The position numbers were made by a program, and so were the translations under genes. The notes beneath the pieces were generated by a model that saw nothing but the letters and a program-made list of their open reading frames with translations, was not told the DNA's origin and did no database searches. A stretch of DNA of 64,000 nucleotides from PGYR01 sp034670025 (GTDB lineage Bacteria > Bacteroidota > Ignavibacteria > Kapaibacteriales > UBA2268): the NCBI GenBank assembly GCA_034670025.1, contig JAXMOE010000002.1, forward strand, positions 186,001 through 250,000. The letters are read 5' to 3'. Position 1 is the stretch's first letter. Every line of letters starts with the position of its first letter. Below are positions 26,342 to 34,475 of this stretch, in pieces.

Positions 26342-29247
26342 TTTATAACTGTTATCTTTTCTACTTTTGTGTAGTTTTTATAATTAATCTTAACTATATA
26401 TATTCCACTTCCCAAGTTACTCAAATCTAACGAATTGTCAATAAAATCAGTGTGATTTAATACATTATTTCCGCTAATATCATATATATTTATATCGATA
26501 GGTAGTCCATCGGTGTTAGCTATATTAAGAAAATTGGATGTTGGATTGGGGTATATTGCTATCTCGTTTACAATGTCTTCTTCTACACTTGCGATTGTTT
26601 TAGGAGCTAAATTAATATTGTCAATGTACCAACCCTTATCTTCAAGAATTGCGTTAGACTTTAACCTAAGTCGAACAAAAGAGTAACTATAGGAGTTGTC
26701 TGAGTATGGAAATACACTTTCTCTTATCCAATCTTCTTGTTTGAATTCATCGTCTCCCCACTGTTCAAAATCATCTTTCGTATAGCTTTTTTGATAAGTC
26801 CAATTTATTAAATCTGGGCTTGTTTCTATTATTGCACTGTCTCTTCCGTTGACCAAAGCAATATGGTCAAATTGCAATTCATGTGAGGTGAAATATGTAG
26901 GCATGCTTTGCGTTACTGCATATCTGAAAGGTGGTAAATAGAGTGTGTATTCACTATTTGGTTCATAGCCACCAAGTGAAGAAACTATGCTGTTTGGCTC
27001 TGATAAAGCTGCTTCATCTGTTTTAGCCCATTCTAATGAGTAATAATCTTCATCATTATCTTCAAAATCAATTGCCACAGTCTCATCATTTAAAATTTTA
27101 CCTTCATATACAAAAACGGATTCGGAAGTGTCACTATATTGTAATTCAACTTCTCCGATCTCATCTCCTTTTGTGAGTCCACTTGGCTCATACCCAGTGA
27201 CTAAAACAGTAGATACATGACCAAAGCCATCTAATTCCTCAGTTATGTTAACAGCTACAGTTGTGCCTATCTCTTTATTAATTAAAGGAAAATCTCTTAT
27301 TTTTTCGCCGTAAGCAAATATTTCTAATCTAACGACATTAGTGATTGGAGTGGTTTTGTCGGCTCTGAACTCGGGTATTCGAACAGACAGCTTTGTATCT
27401 ATATTTAGTCCATCTTCTACAAGCTCGTACCCTACAATTTTCACTGAGTCTGGTTTTTCGCTACCACCTGCAAAATTATAGTCATATCTGTAAATGCTCG
27501 AATCATTTTGACTCACTGCTCTTATGCTATAGTCATATCTTTCGAAAGCAGTTAAGCCAGTATCTGTGTAACTTTCTGTGTCAGATGATAGTGTTTCTAA
27601 AAGGACTTCATCTTTGTAAAGTTCAAGAGAAAAATCTTCTTTATTCAATGTCTTTCCAAATGAGCTTTCCCATACTGTTTCCCAGTTCAATCTTAGCTCT
27701 CTTGGGTCTTCTGGTGTAATATTTACTTTGAAATTATCGACAGGGGAGGGTTGATCAACTCTGATAATAGCCGAATATACATCATTATCAGACAACTTCC
27801 CACTTGGGCCCACGGTGTTTCTCATATCTACCCAACTTGGGAATATAACTCCGTCGTAAAAGTCGAGCCCGCTATAATCACCAGCAAATACATTACCAGC
27901 AAATGGGTTGTTTCTTATGTCCGATGGCTCGTCAGAGATTTGTCTTTCTGTCCAAGTTTCACCACCGTCCGATGAATAGCTCACGTAGCACTCTACGAGT
28001 ATATTGTCCGGGTCATTTCTACTGTCCAAATACATAACGGCCAAATCGCCATTAGTCGGATCGACTCCCATCCAAGTCCAGAATTGATCATTTTTTATCT
28101 CAGAGTGAACAGTTTTTGCATTTGACCAAGTTTCACCTTGGTCAGTTGATTTAGAGAAATAAATATTGGGTACGCTGTCTGCTGCCCAAACCACATAGAC
28201 ATTACCATTATTAGGGCCACCGCTGTAATCAGTTTTTATAACAGGGTACGCTTCGGCTCTTACCTTGCCTTTTAGTGTATGTCTCCACCCTTGTGAGAGC
28301 AGTTTTGTTGTCCCAAATATATCATATTTGTGGATTAATCTCGGTTCGCCCCAAGTAGCACCACCATCAGTAGATTTGTTGAATCCAACGGCATGCTCTA
28401 TTCCGTGGTTCCATACGGCATATACATTGCCTTCTGGCCCAGTAGATACTAATGGGAATGATTGACCGAAAGTAGTGTCTTCCGAGCTACCACTTAGTCT
28501 TTCGCTTATGTTAACTGGGTCAGCCCAAGTTTCGCCCATATCTGTTGATTTTGCCATTACTATTTGTGTGGCACTGTCGGCTGCCGTAACTCTCTTCCAT
28601 GGTATATAAAGATGTCCTCTATAAGGCGAATCGTCTGAGTTGTCAACTTCTATGTAATATTTGTCTTCGAATAGTTCTAATGGATCATCTGGTAATTTGT
28701 GTTCTATTACTGCTATGTGGTCGCTCCAAGTTAAGCCACCGTCAGTGGACTTGTTCAAATACACACCATTTTGTCCATCGCCAGAAGCTGGAAATGCACC
28801 ATGAACTAAGTAACCAATGCCGTCTTTGTCAAACATAACAGAGGGATCATTCGATGAACGCCATCCGTTTGCTTTACCTAAGTTTTTGTTTTCCCAAGTT
28901 CTACCTCCATCAGTTGAAATATAAATCCAAGATGATGAATTATCACGATAATCAACAGCAGATGATATAACTATGTTCGGATTGTTCGGGTTTACTGCTA
29001 TACTCGACTCATTCTGAGTAGGTATGCCTTCTACATTTTCTTCATCAACAGTCGCTTTTACATTGAAAAACTTAGAACTACCCTGCACTTTGTAAGGTAT
29101 TTTGTAAACTGGACTGTTGAATTGCTTCATTGCCTCAGGGCTTGGAGTCGGGTGCGCTTTTTCTCCTTGACGAAGAAAAAAGTCCTTGTCAGTCGCCATT
29201 AGCGACGCTGATATACAGAAGATTAATAGTGTAATTATAGTTTTCAT
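26338..29247 (-). CDS. Secreted BNR/Asp-box (sialidase-like propeller) protein with T9SS tail
   Basis: 969 residues. Signal peptide 1-19. Six Asp boxes (S-x-D-x-G-x-T-W) lie at ~111, 167, 234, 292, 367 and 425, indicating a six-bladed sialidase-like beta-propeller. A fibronectin type III-like domain follows (~500-590), then a jelly-roll-like region (~700-880). The C-terminal T9SS type-A domain starts with IAIYPNPTSNF (~897) and ends 'KITVIK'. Sialidase catalytic residues cannot be assigned, so it may be an adhesin or another glycan-binding protein. A hairpin overlaps its ribosome binding site. It heads an operon with the putative metalloprotease and alkD-like genes. Confidence 0.82.
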   Translation of the reverse strand: MKTIITLLIFCISASLMATDKDFFLRQGEKAHPTPSPEAMKQFNSPVYKIPYKVQGSSKFFNVKATVDEENVEGIPTQNESSIAVNPNNPNIVISSAVDYRDNSSSWIYISTDGGRTWENKNLGKANGWRSSNDPSVMFDKDGIGYLVHGAFPASGDGQNGVYLNKSTDGGLTWSDHIAVIEHKLPDDPLELFEDKYYIEVDNSDDSPYRGHLYIPWKRVTAADSATQIVMAKSTDMGETWADPVNISERLSGSSEDTTFGQSFPLVSTGPEGNVYAVWNHGIEHAVGFNKSTDGGATWGEPRLIHKYDIFGTTKLLSQGWRHTLKGKVRAEAYPVIKTDYSGGPNNGNVYVVWAADSVPNIYFSKSTDQGETWSNAKTVHSEIKNDQFWTWMGVDPTNGDLAVMYLDSRNDPDNILVECYVSYSSDGGETWTERQISDEPSDIRNNPFAGNVFAGDYSGLDFYDGVIFPSWVDMRNTVGPSGKLSDNDVYSAIIRVDQPSPVDNFKVNITPEDPRELRLNWETVWESSFGKTLNKEDFSLELYKDEVLLETLSSDTESYTDTGLTAFERYDYSIRAVSQNDSSIYRYDYNFAGGSEKPDSVKIVGYELVEDGLNIDTKLSVRIPEFRADKTTPITNVVRLEIFAYGEKIRDFPLINKEIGTTVAVNITEELDGFGHVSTVLVTGYEPSGLTKGDEIGEVELQYSDTSESVFVYEGKILNDETVAIDFEDNDEDYYSLEWAKTDEAALSEPNSIVSSLGGYEPNSEYTLYLPPFRYAVTQSMPTYFTSHELQFDHIALVNGRDSAIIETSPDLINWTYQKSYTKDDFEQWGDDEFKQEDWIRESVFPYSDNSYSYSFVRLRLKSNAILEDKGWYIDNINLAPKTIASVEEDIVNEIAIYPNPTSNFLNIANTDGLPIDINIYDISGNNVLNHTDFIDNSLDLSNLGSGIYIVKINYKNYTKVEKITVIK

Positions 29248-29252
29248 ACTTT

Positions 29253-29282
29253 CCTATTGCAATTATTTCATTTTTCAATAGG
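29253..29282 (-). promoter_or_regulatory. Hairpin that can sequester the ribosome binding site of the Asp-box gene
   Basis: In the mRNA the arms CCTATTG and CAATAGG (7 bp, 16-base loop) pair so that the AGG of the Shine-Dalgarno-like AGGAAAG, 5-6 bases before the ATG, lies in the second arm. Confidence 0.4.
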
Positions 29283-29320
29283 ACAAGATAATAAAAAGTT
29301 TAATTACTATGTAATAAAAA

Positions 29321-29836
29321 TTATTCTATTTCTACCAATATTGCCCCTTTGTCAACTGCTTTTCCTTCTTCGGCATTTATTTTCTTTATCGTGCCAGAAG
29401 TTGGAGCTGCAAGAGCGTTTTCCATTTTCATTGCTTCTACTATTACTATCTTGTCGCCTTCAGTAACAGTATCGCCCACAGCACAGTCAATTTTGACTAC
29501 CATACCGGGCATTGGTGCAACAACTCCATTGGCTGCGGCTGCTCCTTTTCCACTTTGGCGAACAAACTTTTCTAACAGGGCAGAGGTAGAGGTTTTGACT
29601 TCAAACTCATAGATAAATCCAGTAGTGAGTAGCTCTATTTTGCCTCGCTCTTGGTCGTTTACTTTTACGGTATATACTTTGTTGTTGACAGATATTACAA
29701 ATACTTCATTATCATACTCTTTAAGAATCTTGACATCGTGCGGCTCTTCATCTAAAAATACTTTAGACAAATCTGTGTGGTCAAAAGTTGCAGTGTATTC
29801 GTTTTCAGCCGATTTTAATCTTATTTCTTCTTTCAT
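29321..29836 (-). CDS. Biotin carrier protein of an acyl-CoA carboxylase
   Basis: 171 residues. The C-terminal ~75 residues form a biotinyl domain with the biotinylated Lys in EAMKMEN and flanks 'GVVAPMPGMVVKID' and 'GDKIVIVEAMK'. The N-terminal ~90 residues are a beta-rich domain seen in the carrier part of propionyl/methylcrotonyl-CoA carboxylase alpha chains. The start lies ten bases after the biotin carboxylase stop. The two together equal a split alpha chain. No carboxyltransferase gene is nearby, so acetyl-, propionyl- and other acyl-CoA substrates remain open. Confidence 0.85.
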   Translation of the reverse strand: MKEEIRLKSAENEYTATFDHTDLSKVFLDEEPHDVKILKEYDNEVFVISVNNKVYTVKVNDQERGKIELLTTGFIYEFEVKTSTSALLEKFVRQSGKGAAAANGVVAPMPGMVVKIDCAVGDTVTEGDKIVIVEAMKMENALAAPTSGTIKKINAEEGKAVDKGAILVEIE

Positions 29837-29846
29837 ATTTTTCTCC

Positions 29847-31346
29847 TTATACCTTTCTCATATTATTCAGCATTTTCGATTTCCAATTGTTTGGCTGTGG
29901 ATTTACTTCTGTTACTTTTTTCTGATTTTTGTTTCTATTATAAAAGTATGCCGCAATAACGCTGGCATCTTTTTCAGTTTTGTCCTTCATTTCATCAAGC
30001 ACTGAAAAGTCAAAATTGGAATCAACAAATCCAGTGTCGAAATAATTATTTCTGAAAATATCCGACTTCATTACTGCTTTCAGGAATGGGATAACTGTTT
30101 TTGTTCCTACTACTTTGTATGAGGAAAGAGCGGCATCCATCTTATCAATTGCTTCTTCTCTGTCTTGCCCAAACACTATTAACTTAGCTAACATTGGGTC
30201 AAAGTTTATGCTTACATCGTCGCCTCTTTCTATACCGCCATCTACTCTAACGCCTATGCCGTCTGGGTTGCGTAGGTAGGCAATCTTCCCAATGTCTGGC
30301 ATAAAGTTACTTAGTGGGTCTTCGGCATAGATTCTTGTTTCTATAGCATGGCCCGACACTACTATGTCTTCTTGCTCATAAGCTAATTCCAATCCTGCGG
30401 CTACTTTTATCTGTTCTTTGGCTAAATCAATACCTGTTATCAGCTCAGTAACTGGGTGTTCTACTTGCAGACGAGTGTTCATCTCTAAGAAATAAAAATT
30501 ATTATCTCTGTCGAGTAGAAACTCAATAGTACCAGCATTGACGTACTGACACGCTTGTGCTGCATCTACTGCTACCTTACCCATTTCATTCCTTAGTGCT
30601 TCTGTTAGCACTGTCGAGGGGGCTTCTTCTATCACTTTTTGATGTCGCCTTTGGATAGAGCAATCACGTTCAGCTAAGTGGATACAATTGCCGTGTTCGT
30701 CGGCTAATACTTGTATCTCGATGTGCTTAGGGTTGACGATATATTTTTCCATATAGATAGTATCATCACCGAAGGCGTTTCGTGCTTCTCTTTGTGCCGC
30801 GTCATAGCTTTCAACAAATTCTTTTGGTGATTCCACTTTTCTCATTCCCTTACCACCACCGCCAGCAGCGGCCTTTAATAGTATTGGGTAGCCAATTTCA
30901 TCAGCGGTTTCCTTTGCCTTGTCCAAATCGGTTATTCTTTCTTTGGTTCCTGGCACTATTGGTACGCCTGCCTTTTGCATAAGCTCACGGGCAGCAGTCT
31001 TGTTACCCATTACCTCTATGGCATATTCATTGGGGCCTACGAACTTGATTCCAGCATCTTTGCACGCCTTACTGAACTTCGAGTTTTCAGACAAAAAGCC
31101 ATAGCCAGGATGAATAGCTTCGCATTCGTTAGCTACTGCTACTTCTATTATTTGCTCGGCATCCAAATAAGCTTGCTTTGGTGTGTCACCAAAAATTTCT
31201 ATGGCATTGTCAGCCGATATTGTGTGGAGCGATTGGGTGTCAACCTCGTGGTAAACGGCATAGGTTTCTATACCTAACTCACGAGCTGCATTCATAACTC
31301 TTATTGCAATTTCGCCACGATTGGCGATTAATATCTTTTTAAACAT
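29847..31346 (-). CDS. Biotin carboxylase subunit of acyl-CoA carboxylase
   Basis: 499 residues. N-terminal 'KKILIANRGEIAIRV', ATP-grasp glycine loop 'KAAAGGGGKGMR' at ~160, 'ERDCSIQRRHQKVIEEAPS', 'FLEMNTRLQVEHPVTE' and 'GHAIETRIYAEDP' are all standard for AccC/PccA biotin carboxylase. It uses ATP and bicarbonate to carboxylate biotin on the carrier. It is ~50 residues longer than typical AccC because of a C-terminal tail (~450-499), as in propionyl-CoA-type alpha subunits. First gene of the pair. Confidence 0.9.
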   Translation of the reverse strand: MFKKILIANRGEIAIRVMNAARELGIETYAVYHEVDTQSLHTISADNAIEIFGDTPKQAYLDAEQIIEVAVANECEAIHPGYGFLSENSKFSKACKDAGIKFVGPNEYAIEVMGNKTAARELMQKAGVPIVPGTKERITDLDKAKETADEIGYPILLKAAAGGGGKGMRKVESPKEFVESYDAAQREARNAFGDDTIYMEKYIVNPKHIEIQVLADEHGNCIHLAERDCSIQRRHQKVIEEAPSTVLTEALRNEMGKVAVDAAQACQYVNAGTIEFLLDRDNNFYFLEMNTRLQVEHPVTELITGIDLAKEQIKVAAGLELAYEQEDIVVSGHAIETRIYAEDPLSNFMPDIGKIAYLRNPDGIGVRVDGGIERGDDVSINFDPMLAKLIVFGQDREEAIDKMDAALSSYKVVGTKTVIPFLKAVMKSDIFRNNYFDTGFVDSNFDFSVLDEMKDKTEKDASVIAAYFYNRNKNQKKVTEVNPQPNNWKSKMLNNMRKV

Positions 31347-31448
31347 AAAAAATTGTATCTTTCGTTAATCTATATTATATAATATTAACAAATATATTTT
31401 ATTATTACAATTGGAATAGTAAAATGATGAAAACTCAACGAATAAAAA

Positions 31449-31880
31449 ATGAAAAACATTGAAACTGAAATAGTGATAGATGCTAAGCCAGATGTAGTCT
31501 GGAACACATTGATGAAGACTGATGAGTATGAAGAGTGGAATCCATTTGTTAGAAAGTTGGAAGGCCAAGTAGAGAAGGGCGAACAAATAGCTATCACTCT
31601 GAAACAAATCAATGGTAAGGAAATGGAGTTCAAGCCAACAATAGTAGAGTTAGTCCCCAATAAAGAACTAAGATGGCAAGGGAAGTTGTTCATCAAGGGT
31701 GTTTTCGATGGTGAGCATTATTTTAAATTAGAGCCAGTTGGGAGCGATAAAACAAAGTTCATCCACGGAGAAAACTTCGGAGGTGTACTAATACCACTAA
31801 TGGGTGGTGTTCTGAAAAGCACAGAAGAGGGCTTCAAGGCGATGAATGAGGCGTTGAAGGTTAGGTGTGAGCGGGGGTGA
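31449..31880 (+). CDS. SRPBCC (START/Bet v1-like) domain protein
   Basis: 143 residues. 'IETEIVIDAKPDVVWNTLMKTDEYEEWNPFVRKLEG' is the typical beginning of polyketide-cyclase/CoxG-type SRPBCC proteins, followed by 'LRWQGKLFIKGVFDGEHYFKLEPV' and a C-terminal helix. Such proteins bind hydrophobic ligands; the specific ligand is unknown. The gene stands alone, divergent from the biotin carboxylase operon and convergent with the accessory operon that begins at 34258. Confidence 0.8.
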   Translation: MKNIETEIVIDAKPDVVWNTLMKTDEYEEWNPFVRKLEGQVEKGEQIAITLKQINGKEMEFKPTIVELVPNKELRWQGKLFIKGVFDGEHYFKLEPVGSDKTKFIHGENFGGVLIPLMGGVLKSTEEGFKAMNEALKVRCERG

Positions 31881-31933
31881 GGGGGTTGATTAAGCTATTA
31901 GTAAGGTTAAGAGAGGCTTAGATAGGATGTAGT

Positions 31934-33115
31934 TCAGAATACGTTTGCATTATATATAATTGTTGGCTTTGAAGTATATACCTCAATTCCTAAAACCACA
32001 GCAATAAATACAATAAATATCCACAGCAATATTTTTGTGAATTTTTTGTGTTTATCACTTGACTCTCCACGTTGACTATTTGTTAAATAGAATACGGAAT
32101 TAACAAACAACAACAAAACCGTTCCTAATAAAGCAGAAATCGAGACAATAGTAATAGGGTTCGTTTGCTGAGATAAGATATTTACTTCAAGATTTACGAA
32201 TAAAACTATAGCGGAAAATATAGATAGAATTTCAATTACTCTTAGTTTATTTTTATCAAACTCGGTAATGAGTTGATCTTTAAACTTTTTTTGTAAAGAT
32301 TCAGCACTGTTTATGTTCTTTTCAGATGCAATTTGAACTTTAGCATTTAAAATTCTTAATTCAAATTCGTTAATTCTATCATCAGCTTCATAAGAGAATG
32401 GAATAACAAAAGATGAAAAAGTGAATATTGTATCTTGTTCATCTTGTTTTGCAAATTCACCAAGTACATTAGTTGTAGAATACTCTTTATCTAAGTGAAA
32501 GTGAAAGTAATTTAGCTCCTTACATTTAAGAAAATTTTCTTTATACTTTTTATATACTTCATCAATTTCATTTATCAAAGGTTCAAGTTTTAAATATTTC
32601 TTTTTCTCTAATAACACTTCAAGGTACGACATTAGAAATTCTAAATATTTCAAGTGGCAAAAGTAGTTAATAGTAGAAACTCTATGCTGCAAATTTTCTA
32701 TTAAATGGTAGAATTTGGTAATTGTTTCACGTTTATTGCTATAATTTGCGTCTTCATAAAATTCCTCGATCAGAATAGAAAGTATATTGTTGATACAGTA
32801 TACTTGAGATAAAAGATTTGCAGCTTTATCAAAATATATCATTTGATTAATTTTATACTCATACTCTCTATCAAACTGCTTATTATACAATTGTATCAAG
32901 CTACGAGAAGATTTTTTTACTTCTTTAAAATAATAAATGGCACTGTGCAGTTTAAATAAATTTAATGGAAAATTTAGTTCATCAATTATAATTATTTTCC
33001 CTTCATTTAGTATGTTATTCTGATTAAAATAATGTGAATTTATGTAATCCTCATACACTTGAAAATAAGCTTGTTCTGGGTTAATTGCATCTTTAAGATC
33101 CAAAGATAAATCCAA
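31934..33115 (-). CDS. Hypothetical membrane protein, third gene of Panacea operon (candidate effector)
   Basis: 393 residues if TTG at 33115 is used. Residues ~1-285 are helical, rich in Lys, Glu, Asn and Tyr. The C-terminus has three membrane helices (~298-318 'IEILSIFSAIVLFVNLEV', ~325-346 'VSISALLGTVLLLFV', ~365-385 'ILLWIFIVFIAVVLG'). No family recognised. The reading frame stays open 50 codons upstream to 33265, overlapping the end of the previous gene but with no ATG, GTG or TTG, so the real N-terminus may be longer. A soluble sensor-like part plus a membrane tail is seen in some toxin and defence effectors; that role is inference. Confidence 0.6.
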   Translation of the reverse strand: MDLSLDLKDAINPEQAYFQVYEDYINSHYFNQNNILNEGKIIIIDELNFPLNLFKLHSAIYYFKEVKKSSRSLIQLYNKQFDREYEYKINQMIYFDKAANLLSQVYCINNILSILIEEFYEDANYSNKRETITKFYHLIENLQHRVSTINYFCHLKYLEFLMSYLEVLLEKKKYLKLEPLINEIDEVYKKYKENFLKCKELNYFHFHLDKEYSTTNVLGEFAKQDEQDTIFTFSSFVIPFSYEADDRINEFELRILNAKVQIASEKNINSAESLQKKFKDQLITEFDKNKLRVIEILSIFSAIVLFVNLEVNILSQQTNPITIVSISALLGTVLLLFVNSVFYLTNSQRGESSDKHKKFTKILLWIFIVFIAVVLGIEVYTSKPTIIYNANVF

Positions 33116-33237
33116 AATAAAATAATCTCTATCTTTATGAATGAGTTTATCTCTGTATATTAACTTATTAGCTAGGAAATTCGATTTATAATAGAGCCTT
33201 CTTCTTATCGAGTCCTCAGAAATTGGACTAACTTTTA

Positions 33238-33759
33238 TTACTTCATCTCTATAGTTACATTTTCTTTATGAATGTCATTTTTAAATAAGTTTTGCTTAAT
33301 TTCAAATAAATTATTTTTTAAAGTTTCAGAAAAATGGAATTCCCAATCTACGAAAGTTAACCAAAGACTTAGATATAAAAGATTTAGTTCAGAGCTATAT
33401 TCTCTGTACCTCTCAAAATTAAAATAACTGATGATTTGTACATCTTTCATTTCTAATCTATTTTTGAAAAGCTCTTCAAATTTTTCAATAAAAGGAACTA
33501 TGTCACTAAGAAATCGAATATACCCTTTTAAATCATTTAGATCTACATCCAAATTATGCATCATTTCAAATAAATCTTTAGCTTTTAAACTATCATAATT
33601 GACAACTTGCTTTATATCATTTGTTATGTATTCACCAGAAAGTAAAGAGTTTGATATTGCAAGGAAGACATTCCTAAATCTTAAACTAAATTCATCTTTA
33701 TCTTCTGATTGATGTAATTGTTCAATATAATATGATATGCTAACATTAGTATCACTCAT
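33238..33759 (-). CDS. Hypothetical protein, second gene of Panacea operon
   Basis: 173 residues, soluble, predicted largely helical and acidic, with many aromatic residues in the C-terminal half ('LNLLYLSLWLTFVDWEFHF' could be an amphipathic helix). No family recognised. It starts two bases after the Panacea-domain gene stop and overlaps the open frame of the third gene, so all three are one transcription unit. Very AT-rich, like its neighbours and unlike the flanking housekeeping genes. Confidence 0.55.
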   Translation of the reverse strand: MSDTNVSISYYIEQLHQSEDKDEFSLRFRNVFLAISNSLLSGEYITNDIKQVVNYDSLKAKDLFEMMHNLDVDLNDLKGYIRFLSDIVPFIEKFEELFKNRLEMKDVQIISYFNFERYREYSSELNLLYLSLWLTFVDWEFHFSETLKNNLFEIKQNLFKNDIHKENVTIEMK

Positions 33760-33760
33760 T

Positions 33761-34258
33761 TTATACTAAAAGATTTTCAGATCTCATTAATTCAACATTC
33801 ATCTTAGGGTAAGGGTTTGAATTGGTTTTTTCTTTAAATGCTTCACTCCAAGAGTTATATTTGTGAGTCAACTCAACCAAATCAAATGCTCTCATTTTAA
33901 ATAGATTTGAGAATTGTTTTATAATTGCATTAATAGTCACAATTTGTATATTAACCGTAAAGTCTTTTTTGATATTCGAATTTATTAAGGTTTTTTCAGT
34001 TGTAATAGTAAAATCTTCTTTAAAGTAGTCATTTTTTATTTTATCATAGATGTCTCGTTCTACAGGACCATAAGTAAAAGCATTAAAAGTAAACTTCTGA
34101 AATAAGTCAACGTCTTTATCAAGTACCATGCTAGAAGCTTGACAAGTTAAGAACAACAACTTTAAAACTTTCAACACAGAAAAATCATTATCCTCTTTAA
34201 TAATACCGTTATTAATTAATGCTATAATAAAATACCTAAATATTTCATATTTATCCAT
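33761..34258 (-). CDS. Panacea domain (DUF4065/SocA-like) protein, candidate antitoxin
   Basis: 165 residues. The Panacea/DUF4065 pattern is visible: 'VLKLLFLTCQAS' (~28-39), 'FTFNAFTYGPVERDIYD' (~71-87) with the family's GPV-x3-IYD, and 'FDLVELTHKYNSWSEAF' (~124-140) with the (L/T)TH...W signature. This domain is the shared neutralising module of many two-gene toxin-antitoxin systems, where it pairs with very diverse toxins, and it is also found in SocA, a proteolytic adaptor. Here it heads a three-gene AT-rich operon. The toxin is expected to be one of the two downstream genes, which I cannot match to a known toxin. Confidence 0.7.
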   Translation of the reverse strand: MDKYEIFRYFIIALINNGIIKEDNDFSVLKVLKLLFLTCQASSMVLDKDVDLFQKFTFNAFTYGPVERDIYDKIKNDYFKEDFTITTEKTLINSNIKKDFTVNIQIVTINAIIKQFSNLFKMRAFDLVELTHKYNSWSEAFKEKTNSNPYPKMNVELMRSENLLV

Positions 34259-34380
34259 AATTAATACCCCAGATTTAATGAATTGAAATACTTCATTTTA
34301 CAACTTAATAAATATTTTAATATCTTTTACGAGTTGTTAATATATAACGTTAGAGTATTGATCAATGTTTTATTTATAAT

Positions 34381-34407
34381 AAAAAAACCTCACTATCTTA
34401 AGTAAGG
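34381..34407 (-). terminator. Intrinsic terminator after trhO
   Basis: On the minus strand CCTTACT/AGTGAGG arms (one G-U pair) with a 6-base loop are followed by seven T. It separates the trhO operon from the Panacea operon. Confidence 0.65.
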
Positions 34408-34449
34408 GCTTCCAAAATTGAAAATATCGTTTAGAATTTATATCGTAGT

Positions 34450-34460
34450 CTCAGAGTGAC
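34450..34460. repeat. Short copy of a dispersed repeat (CTCAGAGTGAC)
   Basis: The 11 bases are the reverse complement of GTCACTCTGAG at 37702-37712 in the hairpin region. The surrounding bases do not keep the hairpin, so it is a decayed copy or coincidence. It lies just after the trhO stop. Confidence 0.3.
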
Positions 34461-34475
34461 GTGGCAGTAAAACCT

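Noticed and set aside
27393..27975. Plus-strand frames opposite the Asp-box protein gene
   Set aside because: They are antisense shadows of a 969-residue gene whose domains are all in one minus-strand frame.
29625..30005. Plus-strand frame of ~126 codons opposite the biotin carboxylase/carrier genes
   Set aside because: It is the shadow of two well-conserved minus-strand genes, has atypical composition and no ribosome binding site.
33116..33265. Calling the 393-aa and 173-aa genes a single broken pseudogene
   Set aside because: The 173-aa gene has a clean start and stop, and the overlap of frames is short; without homologs a frameshift cannot be told from a non-canonical start, so it is reported as a finding only.
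34357..34366. ATTGATCAAT palindrome upstream of the Panacea operon as an operator
   Set aside because: It is a 10-bp palindrome in very AT-rich DNA ~100 bases from the start, with no second copy; chance is likely, and Panacea proteins are not known as direct DNA binders.
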